NCBI GenBank assembly: GCA_013314775.1
Contig: JABUFB010000007.1
Coordinates: 103,483-167,482 of the forward strand
From: Armatimonadota bacterium
GTDB lineage: Bacteria; Armatimonadota; Zipacnadia; Zipacnadales; JABUFB01
Direction: 5' to 3'
Length of the DNA: 64,000 bases
Part shown: positions 44,901 to 52,537 of the stretch, piece by piece
Layout of the letters: each line of letters begins with the position of its first letter
Numbering within the stretch: the stretch's first letter is position 1
Program-made: the position numbers and the translations under genes
The notes under the pieces: generated by a model
The model's input: only the letters and a program-made list of their open reading frames with translations
Databases searched by the model: none
What the model was told of the DNA's origin: nothing

Positions 44901-46115
44901 TACTCTTACCGGGTGCGTGCAGTGGGCGCAGGCGGCGTGGAATCCGGCCCGAGCGGCGTTGTAACGGTGCATCTGTCAGGGGAGATCCCCGCCCCGCTGC
45001 TGGACCTGGACTTCGGCGTCGGGAAGGGAATCGAGGACAGTGAAGATTTCGAGTTCACAGGACCCCACGACATTGGACGGGAGTTGGGCAGACAGTTCCT
45101 CCGCACCAATGGCGGGCTCACGGTCCCGTACTCCGATTCGATTGCAGTGAATGATGCCTTCACGGTCGCGGTGCGGTTTCGGCAGATTCGCAAGTCACCG
45201 ATGCCGGTGCTCGTGTGCCAGGGCGCGTGGCAGGCGCCGGGGTACTTCGTGCAGTTGATCGGCCATGACCTGCGGTTCTACGTGAGCGGTGCGGGCTGCC
45301 TGGACGCGCGTTTCCAGCCCGAACTTGGGCGCTGGTACACCGTGGTCTGCGTGTATGACGGCGAGAGTCTCGCGTCCTTCGTGGACGGCCGGCTCATCGG
45401 GGAGCAGCCCGCTCGCCAGCCCTTCCAGCCCTCGGAGCGCCATTTCACGGTGGCACGGTATGACCAGATCGGTCCCGACTGGACTTTCACCGGTGATATT
45501 GACTTTGTGCGGCTGTATGGGGAGGCCATCGAGCCGTGGATGGTCTTGCGCGGTTCCGTGGGCCAGGGCGCGGGACTGGAGTTGGAGTGGTCCGGGGAGT
45601 CGGTGACCGTGGATGGCGAGCCCGTGGTATGGCATCAGCAACCGTGGATCGTGGAGACAGGTGAGGGGCGCGCTGTTGACCTGCGCGGGGGACTCACGGT
45701 GCCCTTCACCGCTTGGCCGGGGGACCGGTTCGAGATCGAGACGCGCTTTTCATTGCGAAGTCTGGAGGGCATGCCGGTCCTGCTGGTGCAGGGCCTGTGG
45801 CCTGATGAAGGCTACATGCTGCAGGTGCTCGATCGCCGGATACGCTGGCACGTGAGCGGCGTGGGGTCGCTGGACTGCGGGCCGGAACTGGACACTGGGC
45901 GCTGGTACCGGGTGAGATGCATCTTCGACCGGGGACTGCAACAGGTGTTCCTGGACGGCGAGAAGGTGGGCGAGAGTCGGGGCGCACCGTGGATGGCCCC
46001 CTCCCTGCGGCCTTTGCGCGTGGGGCGCTACGAGACCGACGAAGCCGTGTACCGCGTGGACGGCTTCATGGGCCCGGTGAGGATCGCGCCTCTCAGCGAG
46101 CATGCACCTGGTTGA
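41970..46115 (+). CDS. Large secreted glycosidase-like protein with FnIII and two LamG domains
   Basis: 1,381 residues with a signal peptide (RLRRILPLCLLLVSLNANA). Residues about 25-125 resemble the N-terminal domain of alpha-glucuronidases/hexosaminidases (AATELSGYLERLSRTPVPVV, GVLFGAYRLLQEYGIGFYFD). A probable TIM barrel (about 130-490) follows, then a helical part, a beta-region, a fibronectin III domain (about 908-1005; PDAPEDLVARAGVNSVRLRW) and two LamG/concanavalin-like domains that resemble each other (about 1020-1185 and 1215-1380; GGLTVPYSDSIAVND and GGLTVPFTAWPGDRFE). It is likely an extracellular enzyme acting on an acidic or amino-sugar glycan. GGAGG lies seven bases before ATG 41970; GTG 41967 adjoins it. 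Confidence 0.8.
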   Translation: MNRLRRILPLCLLLVSLNANADPFCSIVCPDGSLPLVKQAATELSGYLERLSRTPVPVVSHAASGDRVVLEITPDEDGLGPEGYRIRSVDAPAGAVVTITGATEQGVLFGAYRLLQEYGIGFYFDGDALPASPPSDFLRPEVDGSPVFAIRGSLPWYNFLNSPTTWDDQDFRFFADQIVRSGQNFIGFHSYDHEPFAAYQYDGQVIGGQPLMTTARRIWGTSPLRVDDFGFGTGRLFPGEYWGSDVARQPGSREERITAAKQLLARGLEYASARGVRTCLGFEVGGDPSNPAEQRRFRARLLQLLKDYPMLDYVWLWQPEGMSMQGSTPPAPRSPAGRLYREWQESFGEIEDPARKWEGIRVATYARLARDLMDHAAPHVKLVLSGWGGDHWLHVSDYFPCWDRVLDKRIIFAALDDIRVGPTVSRNYALPQDRERWAIPWYEYDGDQWFPQANVHIFADTVRDARAKGCQGLLGIHWRTKEVGESQAYVARAAWHPEQTLESFYADYARRRFGEGLAEEMAAILIELDGLGYRWIGGPGQSECGEFAWCHARSPEKQEALADLRERLVAARGRLDETAPSGAVGRLDDLLATLDRGLMFNRIAALMVADGPVDQALDMDPQNPERAQRCAAMLVELREMDFAKMLGMWASTITSRGEMGVLATINGKAFVDYRDKVARLREACGLDADTSDLSAAPDEGSGIISDYQHSSIAAGSPLTVRCAAWDGAGAAKSVALEFATGGVDGWQSIPMANTERCVFEATIPGERVQAGWLRYRIVAQTGSGVLRWPELRGEPFRQVHIHGPGALVSRRNQVDTAIPRIAVSVGLECRVLPFGGVGIRWFGAPGMAEAVIERRTGADDWVRVCESLDRACDDLDVPGDADLEYRLLDDEGEERARSTIRTARAVAPDAPEDLVARAGVNSVRLRWEGDDLRVVRYSVERRAGPDGDWRAVTGAGGVTPQGFGQTGYTDRVTEPGDYSYRVRAVGAGGVESGPSGVVTVHLSGEIPAPLLDLDFGVGKGIEDSEDFEFTGPHDIGRELGRQFLRTNGGLTVPYSDSIAVNDAFTVAVRFRQIRKSPMPVLVCQGAWQAPGYFVQLIGHDLRFYVSGAGCLDARFQPELGRWYTVVCVYDGESLASFVDGRLIGEQPARQPFQPSERHFTVARYDQIGPDWTFTGDIDFVRLYGEAIEPWMVLRGSVGQGAGLELEWSGESVTVDGEPVVWHQQPWIVETGEGRAVDLRGGLTVPFTAWPGDRFEIETRFSLRSLEGMPVLLVQGLWPDEGYMLQVLDRRIRWHVSGVGSLDCGPELDTGRWYRVRCIFDRGLQQVFLDGEKVGESRGAPWMAPSLRPLRVGRYETDEAVYRVDGFMGPVRIAPLSEHAPG

Positions 46116-46231
46116 TGGCCACATCAGACAAGGAGACGCCCTGTACGTGTCGAATCAGATACTGTTCGACCCCGTTTTTTCGCATAGGGGACCACAAGCC
46201 GGGGGCATACCCGCCGAGGGAGGACGTAGCC

Positions 46232-49200
46232 GTGCGCCGGGAGACTCTATCCGCTTTGCTGGCTCTTCTCACTGCCGTCATCTGCCAGGTTCGCGCAGAC
46301 GCATGGGCGATCAACGCCCACATCTACCAGGCATGCATCATCTATGAAGACATCGCTGACGACGGGAGTGTGTCGATCCAACGGGTTATTCACAATGATG
46401 ATGGCACGATTGCGACCGAGCCGCTCTGCGACATTGCCGTGCCGGAGCATCTGCGCGAGGCTATCTTGCAGTGCCCGCAGGAGTTCCGGGCTGGAAGCTG
46501 CTGCGCCGATATCTACCCGGACATGTACATCGGTCAGAGCATCATCCACCCGTACATTCCAGGGCAGTACTGGCGAGCCATCGACTGGGCGAAGCACGTA
46601 GTCAGGGAGGCCCGGGACTACGACGACGATGACTGGGCGCACAAACGCGCCCTGGCTTTCGCGGCGGGCTGGCTGGTGCACGTGGGCGGTGATGCCATCG
46701 GCCACACCTGGGTCAACGGGTACTCGGGCGGCGCCTGGGACTGGGGCGACATGGGCATTGTCTCGAAGCACGTCGCCCTGGAGTCCTACGTGAACTCGCG
46801 CCTTCCGGGAGCGATGGACGGCAGTATCTCTCCCAATCTCGAGTTGAATGCTGACCCCTGCTTCGTCCGTGACACGCTCATGCTGCACGAGGACATCTAT
46901 CCTGCGCTGGTCACTGCCGGGTACATGACTTTCCTCATTGACTACCGCAACGCTTTCCGGTCGGCGGAGAACAAGTGCGAAGACTACATGGATGACTGGT
47001 GGAACGCCCTCTCGTGGGGTGTGGAGCCGGTGGAAGAGTGGCTGGAATACCAGAGGGAAGGTTCCGAGGAATGCCTCAAGGAGTGGGCGGAGACCAGTAC
47101 CAATATCGGGCGCGATGTATCCTCGGGCAACTTCCTCCCGGTGCCGGGGAGAGTAACGGACTGGGCCACCAAGTGGACGGCGCGGCTTGTCCTGGGCATC
47201 CCGCAGATCATCCTCGATGTTATCGACTGGCTGGGCGCGCCCATCGACTGGGTCATGCAGCCGCTGCAGGATGCGCTCATGGATATGGCCGAGAGCATCT
47301 ACAACCAGCTCTTGAGGGACACTTTCGAGGAGATCGTGAACCCGGAGCAGTTCATCCTTGCCACGCATGGGGAGGAAGTCCGGCAGAAAGTTGACCTGGA
47401 GATGGGCGTCACGGCAGACCACCCCGAGATGAACTGGCCCGAGTTCGTGCCCTTCTACGACTCGGTGACACTGGGCAAGCTATCGCTGCTTGACAAGGCC
47501 GGCGTGGACCAGCTCAGCGCCGCGATCGGGTATCCGATTCCCATGGCGGATGACGAGGACAACGTGCTGTGGGAGTGTGTCAACAGCATGGATGCTTCGA
47601 ACCAGCTTGCGCTGTACCCCAAGTTTCGGCTGCTGGAGACAGACGAGATCACCGATCAGGTGTACCGCCAGCTATTCAAGGGCGACCCATTCCAGGCGCC
47701 GCCATCGGCCTTTGACGCGGCCCACATTCTCGCCTATCGGGACATGAACGATCCGGACCTGATGACCTTCATTCTTCCGTTGAAAGACCCGATGAGCGAT
47801 CAGCACCGAGCCGTGGCTTACGTGTACCAGGCCCATGAGACCGGAGGCGCGCCACATCGTGTCCCGTTCTTCGAGGCAAGCATCGCTACCCATGGAACGG
47901 AGAACCGGATGACGGACCCGGTGGTGTGCTCCTTCAGGAACGAGACTGGCGGGACTGTGAAACTCCATTTCGCCACCGCTGCGCCAATGGAGGGAAGCAC
48001 GGAGTTGGTGGAGGATCGCGGAGTGGATGTGAGTTACGGGCCAGCGGACTGGACGCCAGAGGACTTGCTCCCCGGAAACGCACAGGTCGACACGCAGGCC
48101 ATGGAGCAGTTCTTGAGCAACCTTCAGCAGAGCATGGCCCAGGCCGCGCAGCAACAGGGCCCGAACACTCAGACGGCGGGAATGATGCAGCAGCAAGCCG
48201 AATTGATGGCGCAGGCTGTGCAGAACATACAACAGCTCAACGCCCAGGGTGGCTACCAGGGCGCGATGGCGGCGGCTCAGCAGAACTGGCAATCCGAACC
48301 GCTGGTGGTGTCCTCGCAGATCCTTGATCAGACCTTCGCCGAAGCCGGCTTGCCGATGCCCATGCCGCCCGATGACGCGCCGCTGTCTGACGAGGTGCGC
48401 GAACTGCTGGCGACCCGGCGCAATGTGCTGGGGACCGTTCTCGACGAGACCGGACAACCGGTGCAGCACGCGGCAGTAACCATGGTGAAGGACGAGACCC
48501 TCGCGAGACTGCGCTCCGGGTCAGGGATCCCGCTGGTGCCCCTGAGCGAATGGGCATACCAGGTCTACTACCTCGGGCGGACCAATGAGAAAGGCCAGTT
48601 CATTTTGCCCGCCTGCACGTCCGGTCCGCACACGCTGATTGCCAGTGCGCCGGGGCAGGCGAAAGCGCAGAGGCAGGTGGACATCCAGATCACGGACTGC
48701 CGCGCAATCGTGCTGGACCCGATCGAGCTTGTTCCTGCGCAGGATGCGAGTGACCAGTCGGGTGGCTACGATACGGGGCAGCACCGCGCGTACCCCGATC
48801 TCATGCTCACGCTGGAGCCGCGGGTGATTTCCTACGACCAAGCGGGGAAGGATGGGACCGTCAGGGCCACCCTCACCCTTCGTCCATTGGGAGGGTTCGC
48901 CGCCCCTGTGGTCTTGAGTGCCGAAGGCCTGCCTCCGGGAGTGACCGCACGGTTCTCGACCAATCCGGTGGTCGCGGACAGTCTCGCAACCGTCCAGGTG
49001 ACCTTCAGTGCAGCGAAGAAACTGGCGGGCAGGCCCGTGCAGGCGATGATCCGCGCCGTCGGCGGCGGTCTGGAGCGCGAGGCCAAGGTCATTCTCGCGA
49101 TGTCAAGCGGTGAACTCGTCACCGAACCTTCGTCGGTAACGCTGCGGGCAGGTGGGAAGACCACTGTTCGCCTCACGTGGAAATCCCCGGCGGAAGGCGG

Positions 49201-49582
49201 CCAGGCGGTCAGGTTGACCCTGGGTAAAGCACCGGCAAACGTATGGGTCAAGGCCGATACAATCCGCGGCCACCAGCATGTTCCGCCGCTGAAGCTCATC
49301 GGACTCACACAGGCAGATGCGGAGAAAGCACGGCTGGCGCTTCTGCCTGAAGTCCCGACGATGGAGCGCCCGATGCCCACGCCGCAGCCGATACCTCAGG
49401 CCACTTTGCAGCGTGGACCAGCCGAAGCACCGTTCAAGGGCATTCTGCTCGGCCCGGACGGGTGGGTGGATCTCTTGATTGCTGTGGGGGCGAACGTCCC
49501 GGCGGGCACGCTGAAGATTCCCGTGAAGTGCGAACTCGGGAACCGTGTGACCAGCGACACGCTGACGGTTACGGTCCAGTAG
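46232..49582 (+). CDS. Large secreted protein with zinc-dependent phospholipase C-like domain
   Basis: 1,116 residues. GTG 46232 follows GGGAGGAC by about eight bases and begins a signal peptide (LSALLALLTAVICQVRA). The N-terminal part has the features of the zinc PLC/S1-P1-like fold: AWAINAHIYQA near the mature N-terminus and WLVHVGGDAIGHTWVNGY (HxxxDxxxH-type metal ligands, about residue 150). A Gln/Met-rich helix (about 620-680) links to a carboxypeptidase-regulatory-like beta domain (about 727-830; LGTVLDETGQPVQHAAVTMV) and one or two Ig-like domains to the end. It may hydrolyse phospholipids or other phosphodiesters outside the cell; the specificity is inference. Confidence 0.75.
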   Translation: MRRETLSALLALLTAVICQVRADAWAINAHIYQACIIYEDIADDGSVSIQRVIHNDDGTIATEPLCDIAVPEHLREAILQCPQEFRAGSCCADIYPDMYIGQSIIHPYIPGQYWRAIDWAKHVVREARDYDDDDWAHKRALAFAAGWLVHVGGDAIGHTWVNGYSGGAWDWGDMGIVSKHVALESYVNSRLPGAMDGSISPNLELNADPCFVRDTLMLHEDIYPALVTAGYMTFLIDYRNAFRSAENKCEDYMDDWWNALSWGVEPVEEWLEYQREGSEECLKEWAETSTNIGRDVSSGNFLPVPGRVTDWATKWTARLVLGIPQIILDVIDWLGAPIDWVMQPLQDALMDMAESIYNQLLRDTFEEIVNPEQFILATHGEEVRQKVDLEMGVTADHPEMNWPEFVPFYDSVTLGKLSLLDKAGVDQLSAAIGYPIPMADDEDNVLWECVNSMDASNQLALYPKFRLLETDEITDQVYRQLFKGDPFQAPPSAFDAAHILAYRDMNDPDLMTFILPLKDPMSDQHRAVAYVYQAHETGGAPHRVPFFEASIATHGTENRMTDPVVCSFRNETGGTVKLHFATAAPMEGSTELVEDRGVDVSYGPADWTPEDLLPGNAQVDTQAMEQFLSNLQQSMAQAAQQQGPNTQTAGMMQQQAELMAQAVQNIQQLNAQGGYQGAMAAAQQNWQSEPLVVSSQILDQTFAEAGLPMPMPPDDAPLSDEVRELLATRRNVLGTVLDETGQPVQHAAVTMVKDETLARLRSGSGIPLVPLSEWAYQVYYLGRTNEKGQFILPACTSGPHTLIASAPGQAKAQRQVDIQITDCRAIVLDPIELVPAQDASDQSGGYDTGQHRAYPDLMLTLEPRVISYDQAGKDGTVRATLTLRPLGGFAAPVVLSAEGLPPGVTARFSTNPVVADSLATVQVTFSAAKKLAGRPVQAMIRAVGGGLEREAKVILAMSSGELVTEPSSVTLRAGGKTTVRLTWKSPAEGGQAVRLTLGKAPANVWVKADTIRGHQHVPPLKLIGLTQADAEKARLALLPEVPTMERPMPTPQPIPQATLQRGPAEAPFKGILLGPDGWVDLLIAVGANVPAGTLKIPVKCELGNRVTSDTLTVTVQ

Positions 49583-49742
49583 CAGAGTTGGCCCTTGTAC
49601 GTTGCAGGCCGGGCGGCAGTTCAGTGAAGACGCCGCCCGGTGCGCTTTGCGGGAGAGGGACGGCGGCTGCTCAGAGCGAATTGCAGGCCCGTGAAGACGC
49701 ACGACCACCTAATGTGGGTTTCGCACCGGGAGATGAGTATTC

Positions 49743-51590
49743 ATGCAGTCTGCGTATCCCGCCGCGCTACTGATTGCACTGGCCGTGACGGCTTGCGCGT
49801 GTGCGCAGGCCGAATCCGGCGCGAAGCCTTTGACTGCGAGGGAATTGGGCTTTCGTTTACACCCGAAGGCGCGTCATCTGTCACAAGGCATGGCGGCCGG
49901 CTCCTTCGTGGACCTGGGAGACGGCCGGCTGCTCAACCTGGGCGCCGAAAACGGCGGTACCGTGCGGGTGAGCGCGGACGACGGGAAGACCTGGGCGCCC
50001 TACGCCACTATGGTTCCGGGAGAGGGGCCGGGCAAGCCCACCCGGGAACTCGAGTGCGCCATCGCTCTGCGCACAAAGAGTGGTGTGATAGTGTACATCT
50101 ACCGGGACTTCGAGAACTGGCATTGGAAGTGGGACGATGCCACCGGCGAGGCGGTGGATCCACTACTCACCGTCTGGTCGATCCGCAGCCTGGATGACGG
50201 GAAGACCTGGCAGGACCGCCAGATGATTTTCGACGGCTACTGCGGCTCTCTCAATGACATCATCCAGACGAGAGACGGCAACATCGTGGTGCCGGTGCAG
50301 AGGTATGTGCCAAATCCCGGCCGCCATTGCCAGTGTACTTATGTATCGACGGACGACGGCCTCACGTGGAAGCGCAGCAATATCATCGATCTGGGCGGAC
50401 ATGGGCACCACGATGGGGCCATAGAGGGCTCGCTCACGGAACTGGCGGACGGACGCCTTCTCATGTTCATGCGTACCGCGCTGGATCGGCTGTGGAAGGC
50501 TTGGTCTTTCGACGGCGGACTGACCTGGCGGCAAGTCGAGCCAAGCGACATCCCGGCCAGCAACGCCCCGGGCTTCGTGACCCGGCTTGCGAGCGGGAGA
50601 CTGGCGCTGATCTGGAACCCGTTGACCCCGGGGAAGACGATGCGCCCGCTGTTGGAGTTACGGCCCAAAGGCCCGCGCATTGGCTGGGGCACAGAGCTTC
50701 CCAGCGACGGCTGGCGTGATTCGCTGCTGATGGCGCTATCGGAGGACGACGGGGAGACTTGGACCGAGTCAGTCACCATCGCGCGAGGGACGCGGCTGTG
50801 CTACCCGCAGATCTGGGAGCGCCGCCCGGGAGAATTGTGGACCAGTTGGGTGGCAGGGAAGAACTGGACGCGAAATCTGGTGGCTGTGATGGAAGAAGAC
50901 CTGCTGAAAGCCGCCGAGCCGCCGGCGGGCGAGCCCTTGACCATCGTGTGCTTCGGGGATTCCACCACCGCGCCCCGGGGCGGGATCATCATCTACCCGA
51001 TGCTTCTCGAATGGGAACTGGAGGGCTCCGGGCGCGCGATCAAGGTCGTGAACGCCGGGCGTGGATCGGATAGCACAGACTCGGCGCGGGAGCGTTTCGA
51101 CGCGCAGGTGCTGGCCCACAAGCCTGACCTGGTGATCATCCAGTTCGGCTTGAATGACTCGGCCATTGATGTCTGGCGCGGTCAGACCGAACCTCGCCTG
51201 CCAATCGATGAGTATGAGCGGAACCTGGACCGGTTCGTGACGGAACTGAAGGCCGCCGGGTCGCGAGTGATCCTGATGACACCGAACCCGGTGCGATGGA
51301 CCGACAAGCTCAAGGAACTCTACGGGAAGCCTCCGTACAACCCGGACGACCCCGACGGCTTCAACGGCTTGGTCCGGGAGTATGCAGAACGCTGCCGGCA
51401 GGTGGCTGCAAGGCAGCAGGTTCCCCTGGTGGACACCTTCACCATGTTCCAGGACTACGGCAAACAGGAGGGGCAGACGGTGGATGCCCTCCTGAGCGAC
51501 GGCATGCACCCGAATGACGCCGGGCATGCTATGGAAGCGGATGCGCTGCTGCCCATCATCCGGGAGATGTTCGGCCTGCCGGGCGCATAG
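49743..51590 (+). CDS. Secreted BNR/sialidase-like and SGNH hydrolase fusion
   Basis: 615 residues with a signal peptide (AALLIALAVTACACAQA). Residues about 40-390 form a sialidase-type propeller with Asp boxes (SADDGKTWAP, SLDDGKTW, STDDGLTW, SFDGGLTW, SEDDGETW). From about 398 a complete SGNH/GDSL hydrolase follows: nucleophile Ser in FGDSTTAP, oxyanion Asn in FGLNDSA, catalytic Asp-His in DGMHPNDAG. The propeller has no clear FRIP motif, so it may be a binding or cryptic glycosidase domain; the SGNH part is likely an esterase removing acyl groups. A single polypeptide joining both is unusual and fits sequential deacetylation and sugar release. Confidence 0.85.
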   Translation: MQSAYPAALLIALAVTACACAQAESGAKPLTARELGFRLHPKARHLSQGMAAGSFVDLGDGRLLNLGAENGGTVRVSADDGKTWAPYATMVPGEGPGKPTRELECAIALRTKSGVIVYIYRDFENWHWKWDDATGEAVDPLLTVWSIRSLDDGKTWQDRQMIFDGYCGSLNDIIQTRDGNIVVPVQRYVPNPGRHCQCTYVSTDDGLTWKRSNIIDLGGHGHHDGAIEGSLTELADGRLLMFMRTALDRLWKAWSFDGGLTWRQVEPSDIPASNAPGFVTRLASGRLALIWNPLTPGKTMRPLLELRPKGPRIGWGTELPSDGWRDSLLMALSEDDGETWTESVTIARGTRLCYPQIWERRPGELWTSWVAGKNWTRNLVAVMEEDLLKAAEPPAGEPLTIVCFGDSTTAPRGGIIIYPMLLEWELEGSGRAIKVVNAGRGSDSTDSARERFDAQVLAHKPDLVIIQFGLNDSAIDVWRGQTEPRLPIDEYERNLDRFVTELKAAGSRVILMTPNPVRWTDKLKELYGKPPYNPDDPDGFNGLVREYAERCRQVAARQQVPLVDTFTMFQDYGKQEGQTVDALLSDGMHPNDAGHAMEADALLPIIREMFGLPGA

Positions 51591-51626
51591 TGCATCGGTG
51601 TGATTGGCTGAGAGAGAACGGAACTG

Positions 51627-51789
51627 AGCATAACAGCGCGCCCCCTTCTGCTCTTGGTGGCTCTCGCGATTACCGGTCCCGGCGCTCACCCAGGAGACGC
51701 TGTGTGACTCCTTTGAGCAAGGGGTACCGGGCTATTGGCAGGCGTCGCGCCCGGGTTCGCAGGGCAAACATTCCGAGAAGAGGATCTAG
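51627..51789 (+). pseudogene. Possible decayed start of a secreted-protein gene
   Basis: One frame reads a signal-peptide-like RPLLLLVALAITGPGA and then stops at TGA 51705-51707; a shifted frame across the same place continues ETLCDSFEQGVPGYWQAS before TAG 51787-51789. Together they look like the first 50 residues of a secreted glycan-related protein broken by a frameshift. Evidence is only this pattern. Confidence 0.3.
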
Positions 51790-51805
51790 GCACGGGCGCG
51801 GCTGT

Positions 51806-51918
51806 CAGCACAACGGAGAGTTCCCCCCGTAGTCGATCTCGCGCGACAGCAGCATGGGCTTGATCTTGGCCCACGGCTCGTCGTCTATCAGCACATGGCG
51901 CTTACGCCTCGCGGCCAT
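51806..51918 (-). pseudogene. Possible remnant of an IS5-type transposase N-terminus
   Basis: A 37-codon minus-strand frame from ATG 51918 reads RKRHVLIDDEPWAKIKPMLL and then DYGGNS, similar to the start of IS5-family transposases (RHELTDEQWERIRPLLP...). It ends at TGA 51806-51808. No terminal inverted repeats were found. Low confidence. Confidence 0.3.
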
Positions 51919-52190
51919 GAGTGGTCACCCCCGTCGCCTCCTGGTGTATGCAGCACCCTTGGATTTCTGGATGCCGGCAGACGTGGCGCCCCGGGGTGTC
52001 GGACAGGGGCTCCCGTCTCTTCTCCGCGGGTTGTCGCTCATCGGTTGTCAAACCGTCTCCCAGAGACCCAAATGGGGCAAAAGTCCTGCAGCGCCTGGCT
52101 CTCCGTCTCGTCCGGATTTTTCGTTGCAGGTGTCCTGCGCAACGATCGCGAAGTAGTGAGAAAAGCATGCTGCGAGAAAGGGCGTCTATC

Positions 52191-52400
52191 ATGTTTGGTC
52201 TGGGCCCGCAAGAGCTTGTCATTATTCTGCTCATCATCGTAGTGCTCTTCGGGGGGCGCAAGATTCCGGAGATTCTGCGCGGGCTCGGGCAGGGCCTGAG
52301 GGAGTTCAAGTCGGCGTCGCGCGAGCCGGTCGAGAAGCCGACCGCACCGGTGCCTGCCGACAAGCAGCCGAATGATGACGATGAGGCCGGCGAGGCCTGA
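52191..52400 (+). CDS. tatA: Twin-arginine translocase TatA/TatE-type protein
   Basis: 69 residues: MFGLGPQELVIILLIIVVLF with the membrane helix, then the amphipathic helix GGRKIPEILRGLGQGLREFK and a charged tail. This is the pore-forming Tat component that moves folded proteins across the membrane. AAAGGG lies about eight bases before the ATG; the frame is open upstream to 51921 but not coding. No tatC is in the window. The next gene encodes a very large protein with a Tat-type leader, so the two probably work together. Confidence 0.92.
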   Translation: MFGLGPQELVIILLIIVVLFGGRKIPEILRGLGQGLREFKSASREPVEKPTAPVPADKQPNDDDEAGEA

Positions 52401-52537
52401 CAGCCCGGCCTGCCTTTACTTCTGCCGCATCACAACCGGAATGCAAGTACTGCCGCGTCTGCCGCCGACGTAACCGTGTTGGCTCGATCCTGTCGTTCTC
52501 GGGGCTGCGCTCTCTGCGCCCACCTGGAGGCCCTGGT

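Larger units (their letters stand above)
51591..52190. other. Gene-poor 600-bp region with remnants
   Basis: Besides the two possible remnants listed separately, this region holds an imperfect hairpin (CGTTGCAGG / CCTGCGCAACG, 52123-52145) ahead of tatA. Several open frames here lack ribosome-binding sites and protein-like composition. Confidence 0.4.
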
